In this document: positions 12,820 to 19,641 of the stretch, piece by piece
How positions within the stretch are numbered: the stretch's first letter is position 1
How the letters are laid out: every line of letters begins with the position of its first letter
DNA from: a virus
IMG/VR virus record: IMGVR_UViG_3300005253_000592
Location: 1 to 43,480 of that record
Strand: one strand, 5' to 3'
DNA: 43,480 nt
The notes under the pieces: model-generated
What the model was told of the DNA's origin: nothing
Database searches by the model: none
What the model saw: only the letters and a program-made list of their open reading frames with translations
Made by a program: the position numbers and the translations under genes

Positions 12820-13596
12820 CTATAGCATCTCTTCTTGCGCGACTCCTGCCGCCGCCTTGAGCTTGTCCATCATCGTCTCGCGGGCGGCGTGGAACTCGGA
12901 TCGGGCGTCTCCTTCGAGCCCGCTCCAGACATCGGCGTGTTCGTTTATGATGGCCGACAGCTCTGCAATGGTCTCGGCCAGCTCCATTTTGTCCAGCAAT
13001 ATGTCCAGGCTTACGTCACCCGTTGCCCCTTTTTTATCCGCCGCTTTCGGGGGCTTCCCCCCGCCCGACCCGTCCCGGTGCCGTTCGATCCACTGCTTGA
13101 GAAGGGTCTGTGGCAAGAGCTGGCGGATAGCGTTCCTTTGGGCCTTGCTGATGGCCTTCTGGTCGGCAAACTCATCATCCATGAACTTGCCCGACCTCAA
13201 CTTCATGCGAAGGGCTTGCTTGGAGCGGCCGATGCGGACGGAGCCGGTCTTGATGTCCTTGGCCTCGATTGTGACGGTGACATGGGACTCCGAGTGCTCG
13301 ATCCTCATCTTGTCGATGGGACACTCTATGCCCCCATACTCACGGGACGCTTCCTGTATGCCCATCCACGAGAGGCCCACCACCTTTTGCCCGCCCGATT
13401 GGAACTCGTAGACAAACTCCTCGATGTATCGCCCCTCAAGGGCCTCGACTATTTGGGCCTCGTCCCGCTTCTCCATCACCAAATAAATCTCGGCATCCTG
13501 TATCGGGGCCTGCTCGTCGTTGCCCTTCGGTGCCGGTGCTACTATCTTGGGCGTGGCGACCCCGGCCATCGGGCTCTCAGCCTTCTTCTCACTCAT
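12820..13596 (-). CDS. putative single-strand DNA annealing/recombination protein
   Basis: 258 residues, directly after the SbcC/RecF-like ATPase and the Cas4-like nuclease. Central region VYEFQSGGQKVVGLSWMGIQEASREYGGI and the later ISKAQRNAIRQLLPQTLLKQW resemble proteins I know from phage recombination loci, where GLS..G..EAxR and KAxxKAxRN segments occur in Rad52/Erf-like or RecT-like annealing proteins. The N-terminal ~25 residues and a Gly/Lys linker (~175-190) look disordered. The assignment depends heavily on neighbourhood. Confidence 0.5.
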   Translation of the reverse strand: MSEKKAESPMAGVATPKIVAPAPKGNDEQAPIQDAEIYLVMEKRDEAQIVEALEGRYIEEFVYEFQSGGQKVVGLSWMGIQEASREYGGIECPIDKMRIEHSESHVTVTIEAKDIKTGSVRIGRSKQALRMKLRSGKFMDDEFADQKAISKAQRNAIRQLLPQTLLKQWIERHRDGSGGGKPPKAADKKGATGDVSLDILLDKMELAETIAELSAIINEHADVWSGLEGDARSEFHAARETMMDKLKAAAGVAQEEML

Positions 13597-14925
13597 CTAC
13601 TCATCCTCCACGATAAACAGTTGGGGCTCCTGGCCTTCCAGGGGCCCCTCCTGCTCTTCGGATAAGTTGTGGGGCGCAGGCTCTTGGTTATCAGCCTTAA
13701 CGTGGCCGTCCTCCATGACGATTCCCACGTTGCCGTTGTCGCTGACCCTTTCGATCCAGACCTGATAGTCCTCCGCTTTCGCCATCTCAGCGATAAGCTC
13801 AAAGCCGTCGTTGTCGAGCAGACTGCCCTCTTCGATGCGGATGACCCTGAGTTGCGGGTTCGCACTCATAGCGATGGCAACGCTGGCCCTCAGAACCTCA
13901 GCGGAGGAGCATTGGTCGAACGGGATGCCGTTGAGGAACACTTGTCCGTCGTCTAGGGACAGCCCTTCGATGGGGAGCTTTGCGCTGGCAATGGCCTTGG
14001 CAATTTGCTCTTTGCGGGCCTCGATGTGCTTGGTAAGCATATTGGATTCGGCCTCGGCCTTCTTGGCCTTGGTTGCATATTCCTTCTTGCGCGCCCTGGC
14101 CTCGTCTCTCAAGATAATGGCTTCGTTTGTCGCTCCCGCAACTTCGATTCGCTGGCGAAGGTCGGTGATGGCGATGGGCTCCGCAAGGGGTTTGTCCTGC
14201 TTGGCCTCTACCTCCAGGCGGTTAATCTCCTTTATTGCGGCCTTATGCTTTGCCTTTAGGGCGGTCGCCTCCTCCAGCATGGCATCAATCATCCGTGTTC
14301 GTGACGTCCTTTTCTCCTTCTCCCGTTCGATGTTGGCGTTGCACTCCCCAGCCTCAGCCAGTTCGTTCACAAGCAGAGAGGTATCAACTATATCCTCTGG
14401 TATATTATCGGAAACCTGGATGTTTTCAGCGCTGGCTCTGGCGCTCTTAGCATTGCGGTTTAGGGCCGTGCGCTCGTCATAGTCTACAATGTTGGCCTCT
14501 TCAAGTTGCTGAAAGTCCAGGCCAACGAGGTCGCTCAGGGCCTTGAACTGCGCCACCGCGCTCTGGCGGGAGAAGGTTAGAGGATCGAAGGTGAACGCGC
14601 CTAGAAGCGCGTCCAACATCTTCTGAGGGCTCTTGTATTCGGCCCCCTCCGCGCTGGCCACAGACAGGTAGCTATCCCTCTCGGTAAACCGCCGGGTGAT
14701 TATCAGGTCGCCGCAGTCCAGCCGAATGGTGGCACTCGCCTCGCCGTCCCTGATGGGCTTGCCCGGAACCGCCCCCTTGCCGGCGAAGGCGGCATAGATG
14801 CAATCGAGCACCGAACTCTTGCCCGATGCGTTCTTGCCGGTGATGGGAATGAGATTGCCTTGTGGCGTGATCTCCACCACGGACAGCCTTTTGAAATTCT
14901 CGGCCTCCAGCTTTAGAATCTTCAT
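13597..14925 (-). CDS. SbcC/RecF-like AAA ATPase
   Basis: 442 residues. N-terminal LEAENFKRLSVVEI and Walker A GKNASGKSS (~30-38) are typical of RecF/SMC/SbcC proteins. The centre (~170-330) is coiled coil (REKEKRT, LKAKHKAAIKEINRLEVE, KKEYATKAKKAEAESN). The C-terminus has an ABC-signature-like CSSAEVLRASVAIAM and Walker B VIRIEEGSLLD. The end is acidic and Glu/Gln-rich. With the nuclease upstream and the annealing protein downstream it forms a recombination module, probably the phage's route to concatemers. Confidence 0.85.
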   Translation of the reverse strand: MKILKLEAENFKRLSVVEITPQGNLIPITGKNASGKSSVLDCIYAAFAGKGAVPGKPIRDGEASATIRLDCGDLIITRRFTERDSYLSVASAEGAEYKSPQKMLDALLGAFTFDPLTFSRQSAVAQFKALSDLVGLDFQQLEEANIVDYDERTALNRNAKSARASAENIQVSDNIPEDIVDTSLLVNELAEAGECNANIEREKEKRTSRTRMIDAMLEEATALKAKHKAAIKEINRLEVEAKQDKPLAEPIAITDLRQRIEVAGATNEAIILRDEARARKKEYATKAKKAEAESNMLTKHIEARKEQIAKAIASAKLPIEGLSLDDGQVFLNGIPFDQCSSAEVLRASVAIAMSANPQLRVIRIEEGSLLDNDGFELIAEMAKAEDYQVWIERVSDNGNVGIVMEDGHVKADNQEPAPHNLSEEQEGPLEGQEPQLFIVEDE

Positions 14926-14929
14926 GGCT

Positions 14930-15745
14930 TCACTCCTTCACCGTCCCACCGAAGTCCCCTTGGCACTTCTCCCAATAGCCACAGAACCGGCGGGAGCACA
15001 TCATGTTCTGGCGGTTCGGGGGATAGTGCTCAAGCTCGATCTGTCGAGCCGTGAGCGCAATCATGTTCTTGAAATAAGTGTAGTCAGCTTCCGTGAAGCT
15101 GACGGGAACGGGTATGACCTTCGCTTCCTTGGTTCTAACACAGTAGTCAATGAACCCTCCCGCTGTGGGTTCCTGTGTTCTTTCCGACGTTGCTAATGCG
15201 TATGCCGTCATTTGGACGAAGTGATGGGGCTGGGGCTGGGGGTTTCCAGACTTGACCCCCGGAGGGCTCTTGCCTACGACCTTGGTATCCCGGATGATGT
15301 TGCCGGTCTGCTCAACGTCGGGCACAATCATCAGGTCGTAGTCGAAGTTGGGTATCTCCAGCCGCGTTATCTCTTGCACGGTTACGGGCTGGACGATGGG
15401 GGCGATCTCGTCTTGGTACACCTTGATTACCCTTGCCCCGTCGTCCTTAACATCCCCCGCAACCTCGTCCTTGCCCCATTGTGTCTCGCCCTTGCGGGCC
15501 TCGAAGTCGGTTGAGAAAGCGTCCAGAACATCGTCCGTCGGCAGATCGGCCTCAGACTCAATCTTCTGCTTGTAGTTGTGGGTGATCCCCGTATCAACGG
15601 AAGAGCCCAAGGTCATGGCCCCGCTAGGTGGCACCACGAGCCCGCAGATGTAGCGGTAGTACCATTGGGCGGGACACCGTTGCATCATCAGTATTTGGGT
15701 TGGCGAAAGGTGGGGCTTTTTCTCTACGACGGTCTCTATGCTCAT
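14930..15745 (-). CDS. Cas4/RecB-like PD-(D/E)XK exonuclease
   Basis: 271 residues; ATG 15745 follows GGGAGGAA. LSPTQILMMQRCPAQWYYRY near the N-terminus is the PD-(D/E)XK superfamily opening (as in AddB/Cas4), GSSVDTGITHN is the helix carrying the conserved His region, and DYDLMIVPDVEQ...IRDTKVVGK carries the catalytic acids and lysine. QMTAYALA follows. One early Cys (RCPAQ) and CSRRFCGYWEKC at the end fit a Cas4/AddB-type 4Fe-4S cluster. It probably resects double-strand ends for the neighbouring ATPase and annealing protein. Confidence 0.85.
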   Translation of the reverse strand: MSIETVVEKKPHLSPTQILMMQRCPAQWYYRYICGLVVPPSGAMTLGSSVDTGITHNYKQKIESEADLPTDDVLDAFSTDFEARKGETQWGKDEVAGDVKDDGARVIKVYQDEIAPIVQPVTVQEITRLEIPNFDYDLMIVPDVEQTGNIIRDTKVVGKSPPGVKSGNPQPQPHHFVQMTAYALATSERTQEPTAGGFIDYCVRTKEAKVIPVPVSFTEADYTYFKNMIALTARQIELEHYPPNRQNMMCSRRFCGYWEKCQGDFGGTVKE

Positions 15746-15767
15746 GGCCTGTTCCTCCCGTTGGTGT

Positions 15768-15820
15768 GAGTAGGTGGCGGGAGATGGCTTTCCGAAGCCA
15801 CCCGCCGGGACCACCTACTC
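15768..15820 (-). promoter_or_regulatory. long hairpin ahead of the recombination operon
   Basis: GAGTAGGTGG (15768-15777) pairs with CCACCTACTC (15811-15820); inside, a GCGGG/CCCGC stem and a TGGCTT/AAGCCA stem follow, giving about 20 paired bases in 53. It has no U-run, so it is not a classic terminator; an RNA processing site, translational control element or a protein-binding palindrome are possible. It sits in a 104-base gap just before the nuclease start. Confidence 0.7.
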
Positions 15821-15849
15821 GCGCACCTTCCCCGGCCCGTAGGTTTCTT

Positions 15850-16290
15850 CTACAACCCAGGCATGGAGGTTTGGCGGTCTTGAATGTCGATCCACCACGT
15901 CTTGCCGCAGTTGGCCGCAAGAAAACCCGCCAGGGGCTCGTCGGCCTTGCCCGCGTCCACCCGGATTGTGGCCTTCAGCCCCGGCTTGATTCCATCCACG
16001 CCCGCCGTCAGCGATACGGCGACAATCGCGCCGGGAAAAGACTCCCGAGGCTTCTTGCCTTCCTTCTTGGAGAAGATTTCGATAAGCTGTTCTTCCCGGT
16101 GCGATTCGCTAGAGAGCTTGATGATCTGGAGGTTGTCGAGGTTTTTGAGCAAGTCGGCGCTCACGCCTAGCTTGGACAGCAACGGCGCTGTTGCGACAGT
16201 CGCAAACCCGAAGTCCACGACAAGCTCATCCTCCGCGTTCCTCTTAGCTTTCATGTTGGCGATGTCGCCCTTAATCCTAAGTCCGTACAT
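15850..16290 (-). CDS. hypothetical protein of the recombination region
   Basis: 146 residues; ATG 16290 follows GGGAGGAG. Predicted beta-rich with YGLRIKGDIANMKAKRN at the start and KPGLKATIRVDAG...CGKTWWIDIQDRQ at the end. No motif recognised. Its place just before the nuclease-ATPase-annealing block suggests a DNA metabolism role, which is inference. Confidence 0.7.
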   Translation of the reverse strand: MYGLRIKGDIANMKAKRNAEDELVVDFGFATVATAPLLSKLGVSADLLKNLDNLQIIKLSSESHREEQLIEIFSKKEGKKPRESFPGAIVAVSLTAGVDGIKPGLKATIRVDAGKADEPLAGFLAANCGKTWWIDIQDRQTSMPGL

Positions 16291-16319
16291 GGTGCTCCTC
16301 CCTAACCCGCAGGTTTCGT

Positions 16320-16580
16320 CTATGCGGCCCCGTCCCGACACAGCTTGCAGTCCACAAGCGAGTCGTCGGGTTCATCGCTGAGGGGGTAGCCAATCTCGTG
16401 GGCATAGGTCTCGGCCAGCTCCTCGAGCTGCTCCTGCCCCACCTTCTCGCCCAAGTCCTCGATGGTGCGGATAAGGACCTTGAACCGCTCCCTCAGCCAA
16501 TCCTCGTGCTCAGTGAGGATATGGTCTATGAGAGCGTCAAAGGTCATTGTGTAGTGTGGTCTGGTCCACGTTGTAGACAT
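16320..16580 (-). CDS. hypothetical helical protein
   Basis: 86 residues starting MSTTWTRPHY; the ATG at 16580 forms TAATG with the previous stop, preferred over a start nine residues upstream. Mostly helical and acidic (FDALIDHILTEHEDWLRERFKVL...), with CKLC at the C-terminus. Not recognised. Confidence 0.65.
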   Translation of the reverse strand: MSTTWTRPHYTMTFDALIDHILTEHEDWLRERFKVLIRTIEDLGEKVGQEQLEELAETYAHEIGYPLSDEPDDSLVDCKLCRDGAA

Positions 16581-16804
16581 TAGTCCGGCACCTTTTTGGT
16601 CGGCCACCTGTCCATCTGCTCGGCTACGTCGATAATCCGATTGAAGCCGGGACGGTCATTTGTGACGGAAAGGTAAAGGATGGCGTAGTCCCGAACTATT
16701 GGCCCCGACAGCGCATCCTGGGCCCTGACTAGAAAGACAGGCTCATCGTCGGGAATCGGTTTCTTCTCGGTTTCAACCTTCCCGTACTTGGCATCAACGC
16801 CCAT
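16580..16804 (-). CDS. conserved short phage protein (DEPVFLVRAQD type)
   Basis: 74 residues. The core IPDDEPVFLVRAQDALSGPIVRDYA followed by a helical end resembles a short protein found repeatedly in phage and plasmid gene strings, where PxFxLRxxD and a following helix are conserved; its function is unknown to me. ATG 16804 has GGAGGGA upstream; a GTG one codon earlier is possible. Confidence 0.65.
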   Translation of the reverse strand: MGVDAKYGKVETEKKPIPDDEPVFLVRAQDALSGPIVRDYAILYLSVTNDRPGFNRIIDVAEQMDRWPTKKVPD

Positions 16805-17018
16805 CACTTCCCTCCACTTTTGCTTCCGGGTATTTCTCCAGATATTTCTGCCAATACTCCTTGGCGCTTGGGACGCCTGGCTGGTCCATCGCCAGCAGGA
16901 ACAACATACCTTCCAGGGTCCCGCACCTACCGGGAAATGAGGTTTGGGCCGGAACAGGGGTCATGGCAGAAACAGCCGGATTGTTGGACTCAACAGCGCG
17001 CCTACCTTCGGCCTTCAT
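16794..17018 (-). CDS. hypothetical protein
   Basis: 74 residues, MKAEGRRAVESNNPAVS..., with a hydrophobic GTLEGMLFLLAMD segment and a charged end (KEYWQKYLEKYPEAKVEG). ATGA overlap with the small gene upstream. Not recognised. Confidence 0.6.
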   Translation of the reverse strand: MKAEGRRAVESNNPAVSAMTPVPAQTSFPGRCGTLEGMLFLLAMDQPGVPSAKEYWQKYLEKYPEAKVEGSDGR

Positions 17019-17143
17019 GTCTCGCTCTCCCGTTCCGGCCCTAGTTGAAGGATGCGGGGACGGGCCTGCAACACCGGAAGCGTACCCTCCAGCTGAGTTA
17101 CGATAACGAGGTTGGGATCCCCCGCCGGTTCAACCGCCCGCAT
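17015..17143 (-). CDS. 42-aa hypothetical protein
   Basis: MRAVEPAGDPNLVIVTQLEG... is a small mixed protein. GGAGAG lies 4-5 bases before ATG 17143, and the stop overlaps the next start as ATGA. Translational coupling on the downstream side is the main support. Confidence 0.5.
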   Translation of the reverse strand: MRAVEPAGDPNLVIVTQLEGTLPVLQARPRILQLGPERESET

Positions 17144-17261
17144 CCCAGCTCTCCGAAATAACAAGGTGGACCAGGAGGCCCACCATGCCCGTCATCACGG
17201 CGACCAGTAGGCCCACCAGGACGTTCTTAAGTGTCATGCCTACAACCACAGAGGAAATCAC
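17130..17261 (-). CDS. 43-aa membrane protein
   Basis: From GTG 17261 (GTGA overlap) or ATG 17237. The product has one long hydrophobic segment, KNVLVGLLVAVMTGMVGLLV, followed by a short polar end. Overlaps the next gene by 14 bases. Function unknown. Confidence 0.55.
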   Translation of the reverse strand: MISSVVVGMTLKNVLVGLLVAVMTGMVGLLVHLVISESWDAGG

Positions 17262-17404
17262 GCCACACGCTCCATTAGCTTCCAGTAGCAGAGGTCGTGG
17301 TAGTAATGAACTTGGCCGTGCCGATTTATGACCGCACGATTTGTCATCGGGCCGAGGTATTTCATTTCAACGAGCCGCTTGCACCGCTCACACTTCGGTT
17401 TCAC
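17258..17404 (-). CDS. 48-aa zinc-binding small protein
   Basis: GTG at 17404 overlaps the previous TAG and has a perfect AAGGAG ribosome site. The product (MKPKCERCKRLVE... then HYYHDLCYWKL) carries CxxC and a HxxxC-type pair, enough for one zinc site. Basic overall. Function unknown. Confidence 0.65.
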   Translation of the reverse strand: MKPKCERCKRLVEMKYLGPMTNRAVINRHGQVHYYHDLCYWKLMERVA

Positions 17405-17583
17405 TACAGCTCCTTCTTGATATCAATGACCGTCCCCAGCAGTTCCGTCGTCTCGCCGAGGAGCCTGTGGGCCATGTCCAAGTCGTTCTCGCTGACCAAG
17501 TGGACGAGAACCCGATGAATCCTAGACTCAATTTCCACGAGCTGGGAACGCACAGAGCAGTCTCTACAGGTAGAGGCGCTCAT
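17404..17583 (-). CDS. 59-aa hypothetical protein
   Basis: MSASTCRDCSVRSQLVEIESRIHRVLVHLVSENDLDM... is helical with CRDC near the start. ATG 17583 lies 13 bases past the end of a strong terminator, so it probably relies on read-through or on a start close by. Not recognised. Confidence 0.6.
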   Translation of the reverse strand: MSASTCRDCSVRSQLVEIESRIHRVLVHLVSENDLDMAHRLLGETTELLGTVIDIKKEL

Positions 17584-17595
17584 GGGGTCACTCAC

Positions 17596-17671
17596 AAAAA
17601 AGCGGCCCGGCCGAGGCTTGGAGGAATGACGGTTTTGCGGTGGGAACCGCAAGACGGGACGGCCGGACCGC
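17596..17671 (-). terminator. large nested intrinsic terminator
   Basis: The outer stem pairs 17660-17671 with 17602-17613 (12 bp, one wobble) and ends in UUUUUU (17596-17601) in the minus-strand RNA. Inside its 46-base loop is a second perfect 7-bp hairpin, TTGCGGT/ACCGCAA (17635-17652). It closes the transcript carrying the RHH and HNH genes. The two-hairpin layout is unusual and leaves room for alternative folding. Confidence 0.75.
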
Positions 17672-17690
17672 TAAGAGTTTGGTGGATTTA

Positions 17691-18164
17691 CTATGCGTCA
17701 TGAATCCGATGCTCCAAGCCGTGACAAGGGTGACACAGCCAAATGATTTCTAATGGTTTTGAGTAATCAGGATGATGGGCGTGAAGCTGTTTGCTAGGAG
17801 TGCTGTTGCTACATTTTGAGCATTCGGTCGGCTTAACTATCCTACCGGATCTAATCGCAGAACTAATTTTGTCAGCCGCCCATCTTTTATGTCTATTGCT
17901 TTTGGAATATGTCTTTTGGTGGGCCACCAAGTCTTGCAGGGGCGTAGGATTTCTTTTCCTGCTGCTTGCTAATATCTGTCGCCAGCGCTCGGGGTTCTTG
18001 TATCTCCACTCTCGGGTTCTTTGATTATGACATTCCTTGCAAGTCCGTCCATATTTGGCAAATTCCCCCGGTGGCTTTTCCTTTCTGCACTTCGAGCAAA
18101 TCAAGAATTCAGGGGGGGAGTTAACATAACCTATCTTATCGGAAGCTGTCCCTTGACGTGACAT
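17691..18164 (-). CDS. HNH endonuclease
   Basis: 157 residues. An N-terminal zinc ribbon (ICSKCRKEKPPGEFAKY...CKECHNQRTREWRYKNPE) is followed by a basic middle and a C-terminal HNH motif: ECSKCSNSTPSKQLHAHHPDYSKPLEIIWLCHPCHGLEH. The two CxxC pairs and HH are the metal and structural residues. Proteins of this kind are often free-standing homing endonucleases. Its DNA is noticeably more AT-rich than the flanking genes, supporting a recent arrival. A second, distinct HNH gene is at 39123. Confidence 0.85.
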   Translation of the reverse strand: MSRQGTASDKIGYVNSPPEFLICSKCRKEKPPGEFAKYGRTCKECHNQRTREWRYKNPERWRQILASSRKRNPTPLQDLVAHQKTYSKSNRHKRWAADKISSAIRSGRIVKPTECSKCSNSTPSKQLHAHHPDYSKPLEIIWLCHPCHGLEHRIHDA

Positions 18165-18168
18165 GATA

Positions 18169-18339
18169 TTACTTCAATACCTTGTGTTTGTTTTTGGAAA
18201 CGTATTCCCGAACGAGTTCAATTACCTTGGTGCTGATGGTCTTGTCCTCGTCTAGGCATAGGTGGGTAAACTGCTTGTGGATGTCTTTGGGAACGTCCCG
18301 TATCCGCATCTCAACGGTGTTTTTATTATCGTCCTTCAT
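18169..18339 (-). CDS. ribbon-helix-helix (Arc/CopG-like) repressor candidate
   Basis: 56 residues. TVEMRIRDVP forms the DNA-contacting strand and DIHKQFTHLCLDEDKTISTKVIELVREYV the two helices of an RHH protein; the length fits the family. ATG 18339 lies only 7 bases beyond the -10 box of a consensus promoter, so the message is probably leaderless. The protein may repress its own promoter and the divergent lipoprotein gene; that is inference from position. AT-rich. Confidence 0.75.
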   Translation of the reverse strand: MKDDNKNTVEMRIRDVPKDIHKQFTHLCLDEDKTISTKVIELVREYVSKNKHKVLK

Positions 18340-18346
18340 GTTGGAC

Positions 18347-18375
18347 AATATACACCTGCCGGACGTGGGTGTCAA
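18347..18375 (-). promoter_or_regulatory. consensus sigma-70 promoter for the RHH gene
   Basis: TTGACA (18370-18375) and TATATT (18347-18352) on the minus strand with a 17-base spacer. The predicted start falls at about 18339-18341, on or next to the A of the RHH start codon. It faces away from the plus-strand lipoprotein gene. Confidence 0.8.
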
Positions 18376-18402
18376 GGGAAAAATGGCCCTTCAGGAAAAA
18401 AG

Positions 18403-18431
18403 TTGTGGAAAATAGCGCAAGGTGTTAATTT
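18403..18431 (+). promoter_or_regulatory. possible promoter for the lipoprotein gene
   Basis: TTGTGG (18403-18408) and TAATTT (18426-18431) with a 17-base spacer, inside an AT-rich stretch just upstream of the only convincing plus-strand gene. The match is moderate; TATAAA at 18431-18436 is an alternative -10 with poor spacing. Confidence 0.4.
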
Positions 18432-18451
18432 ATAAAGGGGAGGAGAAACTA

Positions 18452-18832
18452 ATGAGACTTGGAACTTTAATCATTTTATCTGTATTCTTGGTTGGGTGTT
18501 CGAACTTGCTTATTAATGAAGACGATCCTGCCGGCTCTAAGGTTGTGAAGGTTACGGCAAGAACTCTCCTTGGGGTTGGAACGTTAGGCATAAGCGAAAT
18601 TGAGATGGAAAACATTAAGTATAAAATAAGTGCCGAAGCACGCGCTAGGGAAAAAGAAAAACAGTTTCAGCAATATCTTGAGTCACTACCGCCTGAAGAA
18701 AGACGGGCATTGGTGAACCAGCTTATTATTGAACGTGAAAGGGCAAGTGGACAAACTGCGGTTGCACGCGAAAGGGCGAGAGGGGAAGCCATACAGGGCT
18801 ATTTTCTTATGCGAGGGCTTCGGGGTCGATGA
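18452..18832 (+). CDS. lipoprotein on the opposite strand (possible moron)
   Basis: 126 residues, the only convincing plus-strand gene. MRLGTLIILSVFLVGC is a lipoprotein signal peptide with lipobox FLVGC, so the mature protein would begin at Cys16 and be lipid-anchored. The rest contains ARTLLGVGTLGISEIEMEN and a long charged helix (ARAREKEKQFQQYLESLPPEERRAL...). Start 18452 follows GGGGAGGAG. The gene is AT-rich relative to neighbours and its end overlaps the minus-strand gene at 18799 by 34 bases. Single genes on the opposite strand with their own promoter often change host properties (superinfection exclusion, surface change); the role here is unknown. Confidence 0.75.
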   Translation: MRLGTLIILSVFLVGCSNLLINEDDPAGSKVVKVTARTLLGVGTLGISEIEMENIKYKISAEARAREKEKQFQQYLESLPPEERRALVNQLIIERERASGQTAVARERARGEAIQGYFLMRGLRGR

Positions 18833-18993
18833 TCCACCCCTACCACCTCATCCCTTCTGGCGAGCCCCGGCAGCTTTATGTACCAGTACCAGAATAGGCA
18901 CACGACCAGCACGATTAGGAGCCACCCCCGCGTAAGGGACTCAAGGGGTGGCTCCATCAGACCGAGCCAGAAGATGAACTCCAAGACACCCAT
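18799..18993 (-). CDS. small two-span membrane protein
   Basis: 64 residues from ATG 18993 (TGATG overlap) or 70 from ATG 19011. Two hydrophobic segments, MGVLEFIFWLGLM and WLLIVLVVCLFWYWYI, are followed by a basic tail. It is the last leftward gene of the virion/lysis operon and could belong to the lysis cassette. Its 3' end overlaps the convergent lipoprotein gene. Confidence 0.6.
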   Translation of the reverse strand: MGVLEFIFWLGLMEPPLESLTRGWLLIVLVVCLFWYWYIKLPGLARRDEVVGVDHRPRSPRIRK

Positions 18994-19421
18994 CAGGCCG
19001 ACGCCGACCATTCATTCCAAGGGTTTTTGTGGGGCTGTGATTCTGCCAGGGCCAAGCGGCGCTTCATCCTCTCTGGCCCGGTCTCCCATGCCCTGGAGCC
19101 GAGCCCCATACCCTTCTTCTTGGAGAGGGCCCACCATCGCCAGAGAGCCATCGGGGACTGCCGCCCCAGGCTAGAATGATGCTGGATGCCCCATCTCAAA
19201 TACCTGTCTGCATCCTCCTTGGTGAGCGGTGCGCCCGTCAGAAAGTCCCTGTGGGTGGCATAGTGGATGTCGTGTTCGAGGCACACGATCCAGTAGAAAT
19301 CAGGCACCCCTGAGCATCCGTCGGAGCCAATCCACGCAGCCTCGGCCTTGACCCGGTTTTTGTAGGCCGGGATTGTCCATCGAGACGAATACCCCCGATA
19401 GGTTTGAGCGGGCACTTTCAT
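18993..19421 (-). CDS. phospholipase A2-like protein
   Basis: 142 residues. Residues ~32-75 read GSDGCSGVPDFYWIVCLEHD and IHYATHRDF...KEDADRYLRWGI: a DGCSG loop, then C..HD..Y, then AD, the order of the calcium loop, catalytic His-Asp and following Asp in small bacterial phospholipase A2-like proteins. The DUF1353-type phage protein family has a similar DGxS...HD..Y pattern and is the alternative. No signal peptide. Its place after the endolysin suggests a role in host membrane damage at lysis or at entry. Confidence 0.5.
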   Translation of the reverse strand: MKVPAQTYRGYSSRWTIPAYKNRVKAEAAWIGSDGCSGVPDFYWIVCLEHDIHYATHRDFLTGAPLTKEDADRYLRWGIQHHSSLGRQSPMALWRWWALSKKKGMGLGSRAWETGPERMKRRLALAESQPHKNPWNEWSASA

Positions 19422-19425
19422 GCCC

Positions 19426-19641
19426 CTACCCCTTTGGCGAGCCGAAATAAAACCCGTTGATGAGACCTACGGTAATCCAAAGTTCCCCAGGTATGGGTAC
19501 GACTATCACCCCCTTTATCTTTAGATACACGAGGTACAACACCCCAGCGTTGACGATGAGCGCCAATGCGCCTCGCACCCAAGGCGCAATGATGCGGCTT
19601 GGCTGCGGTCTGATGCGCCTTGGTTCCTCGTCGGCCATCAT
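19426..19641 (-). CDS. two-span membrane protein, holin candidate
   Basis: 71 residues: a basic Arg/Pro-rich N-terminus, two hydrophobic segments (VRGALALIVNAGVLYLVYL and ELWITVGLINGFYFG) and a short GSPKG end. ATG 19641 overlaps the previous stop. Size and topology fit a class II holin; the protein at 20725 is the other candidate. Confidence 0.6.
   Translation of the reverse strand: MMADEEPRRIRPQPSRIIAPWVRGALALIVNAGVLYLVYLKIKGVIVVPIPGELWITVGLINGFYFGSPKG

Noticed and set aside
13811-14482. Plus-strand frame of 223 codons opposite the SbcC-like ATPase
   Set aside because: Ser/Ala/Leu-rich antisense shadow without a start signal; the ATPase motifs on the other strand are unambiguous.
18845-19174. 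Plus-strand frames downstream of the lipoprotein that could extend a plus-strand operon
   Set aside because: They lie opposite the phospholipase-like and two-span membrane genes, which have better composition and coupled starts. The plus-strand unit appears to hold one gene.
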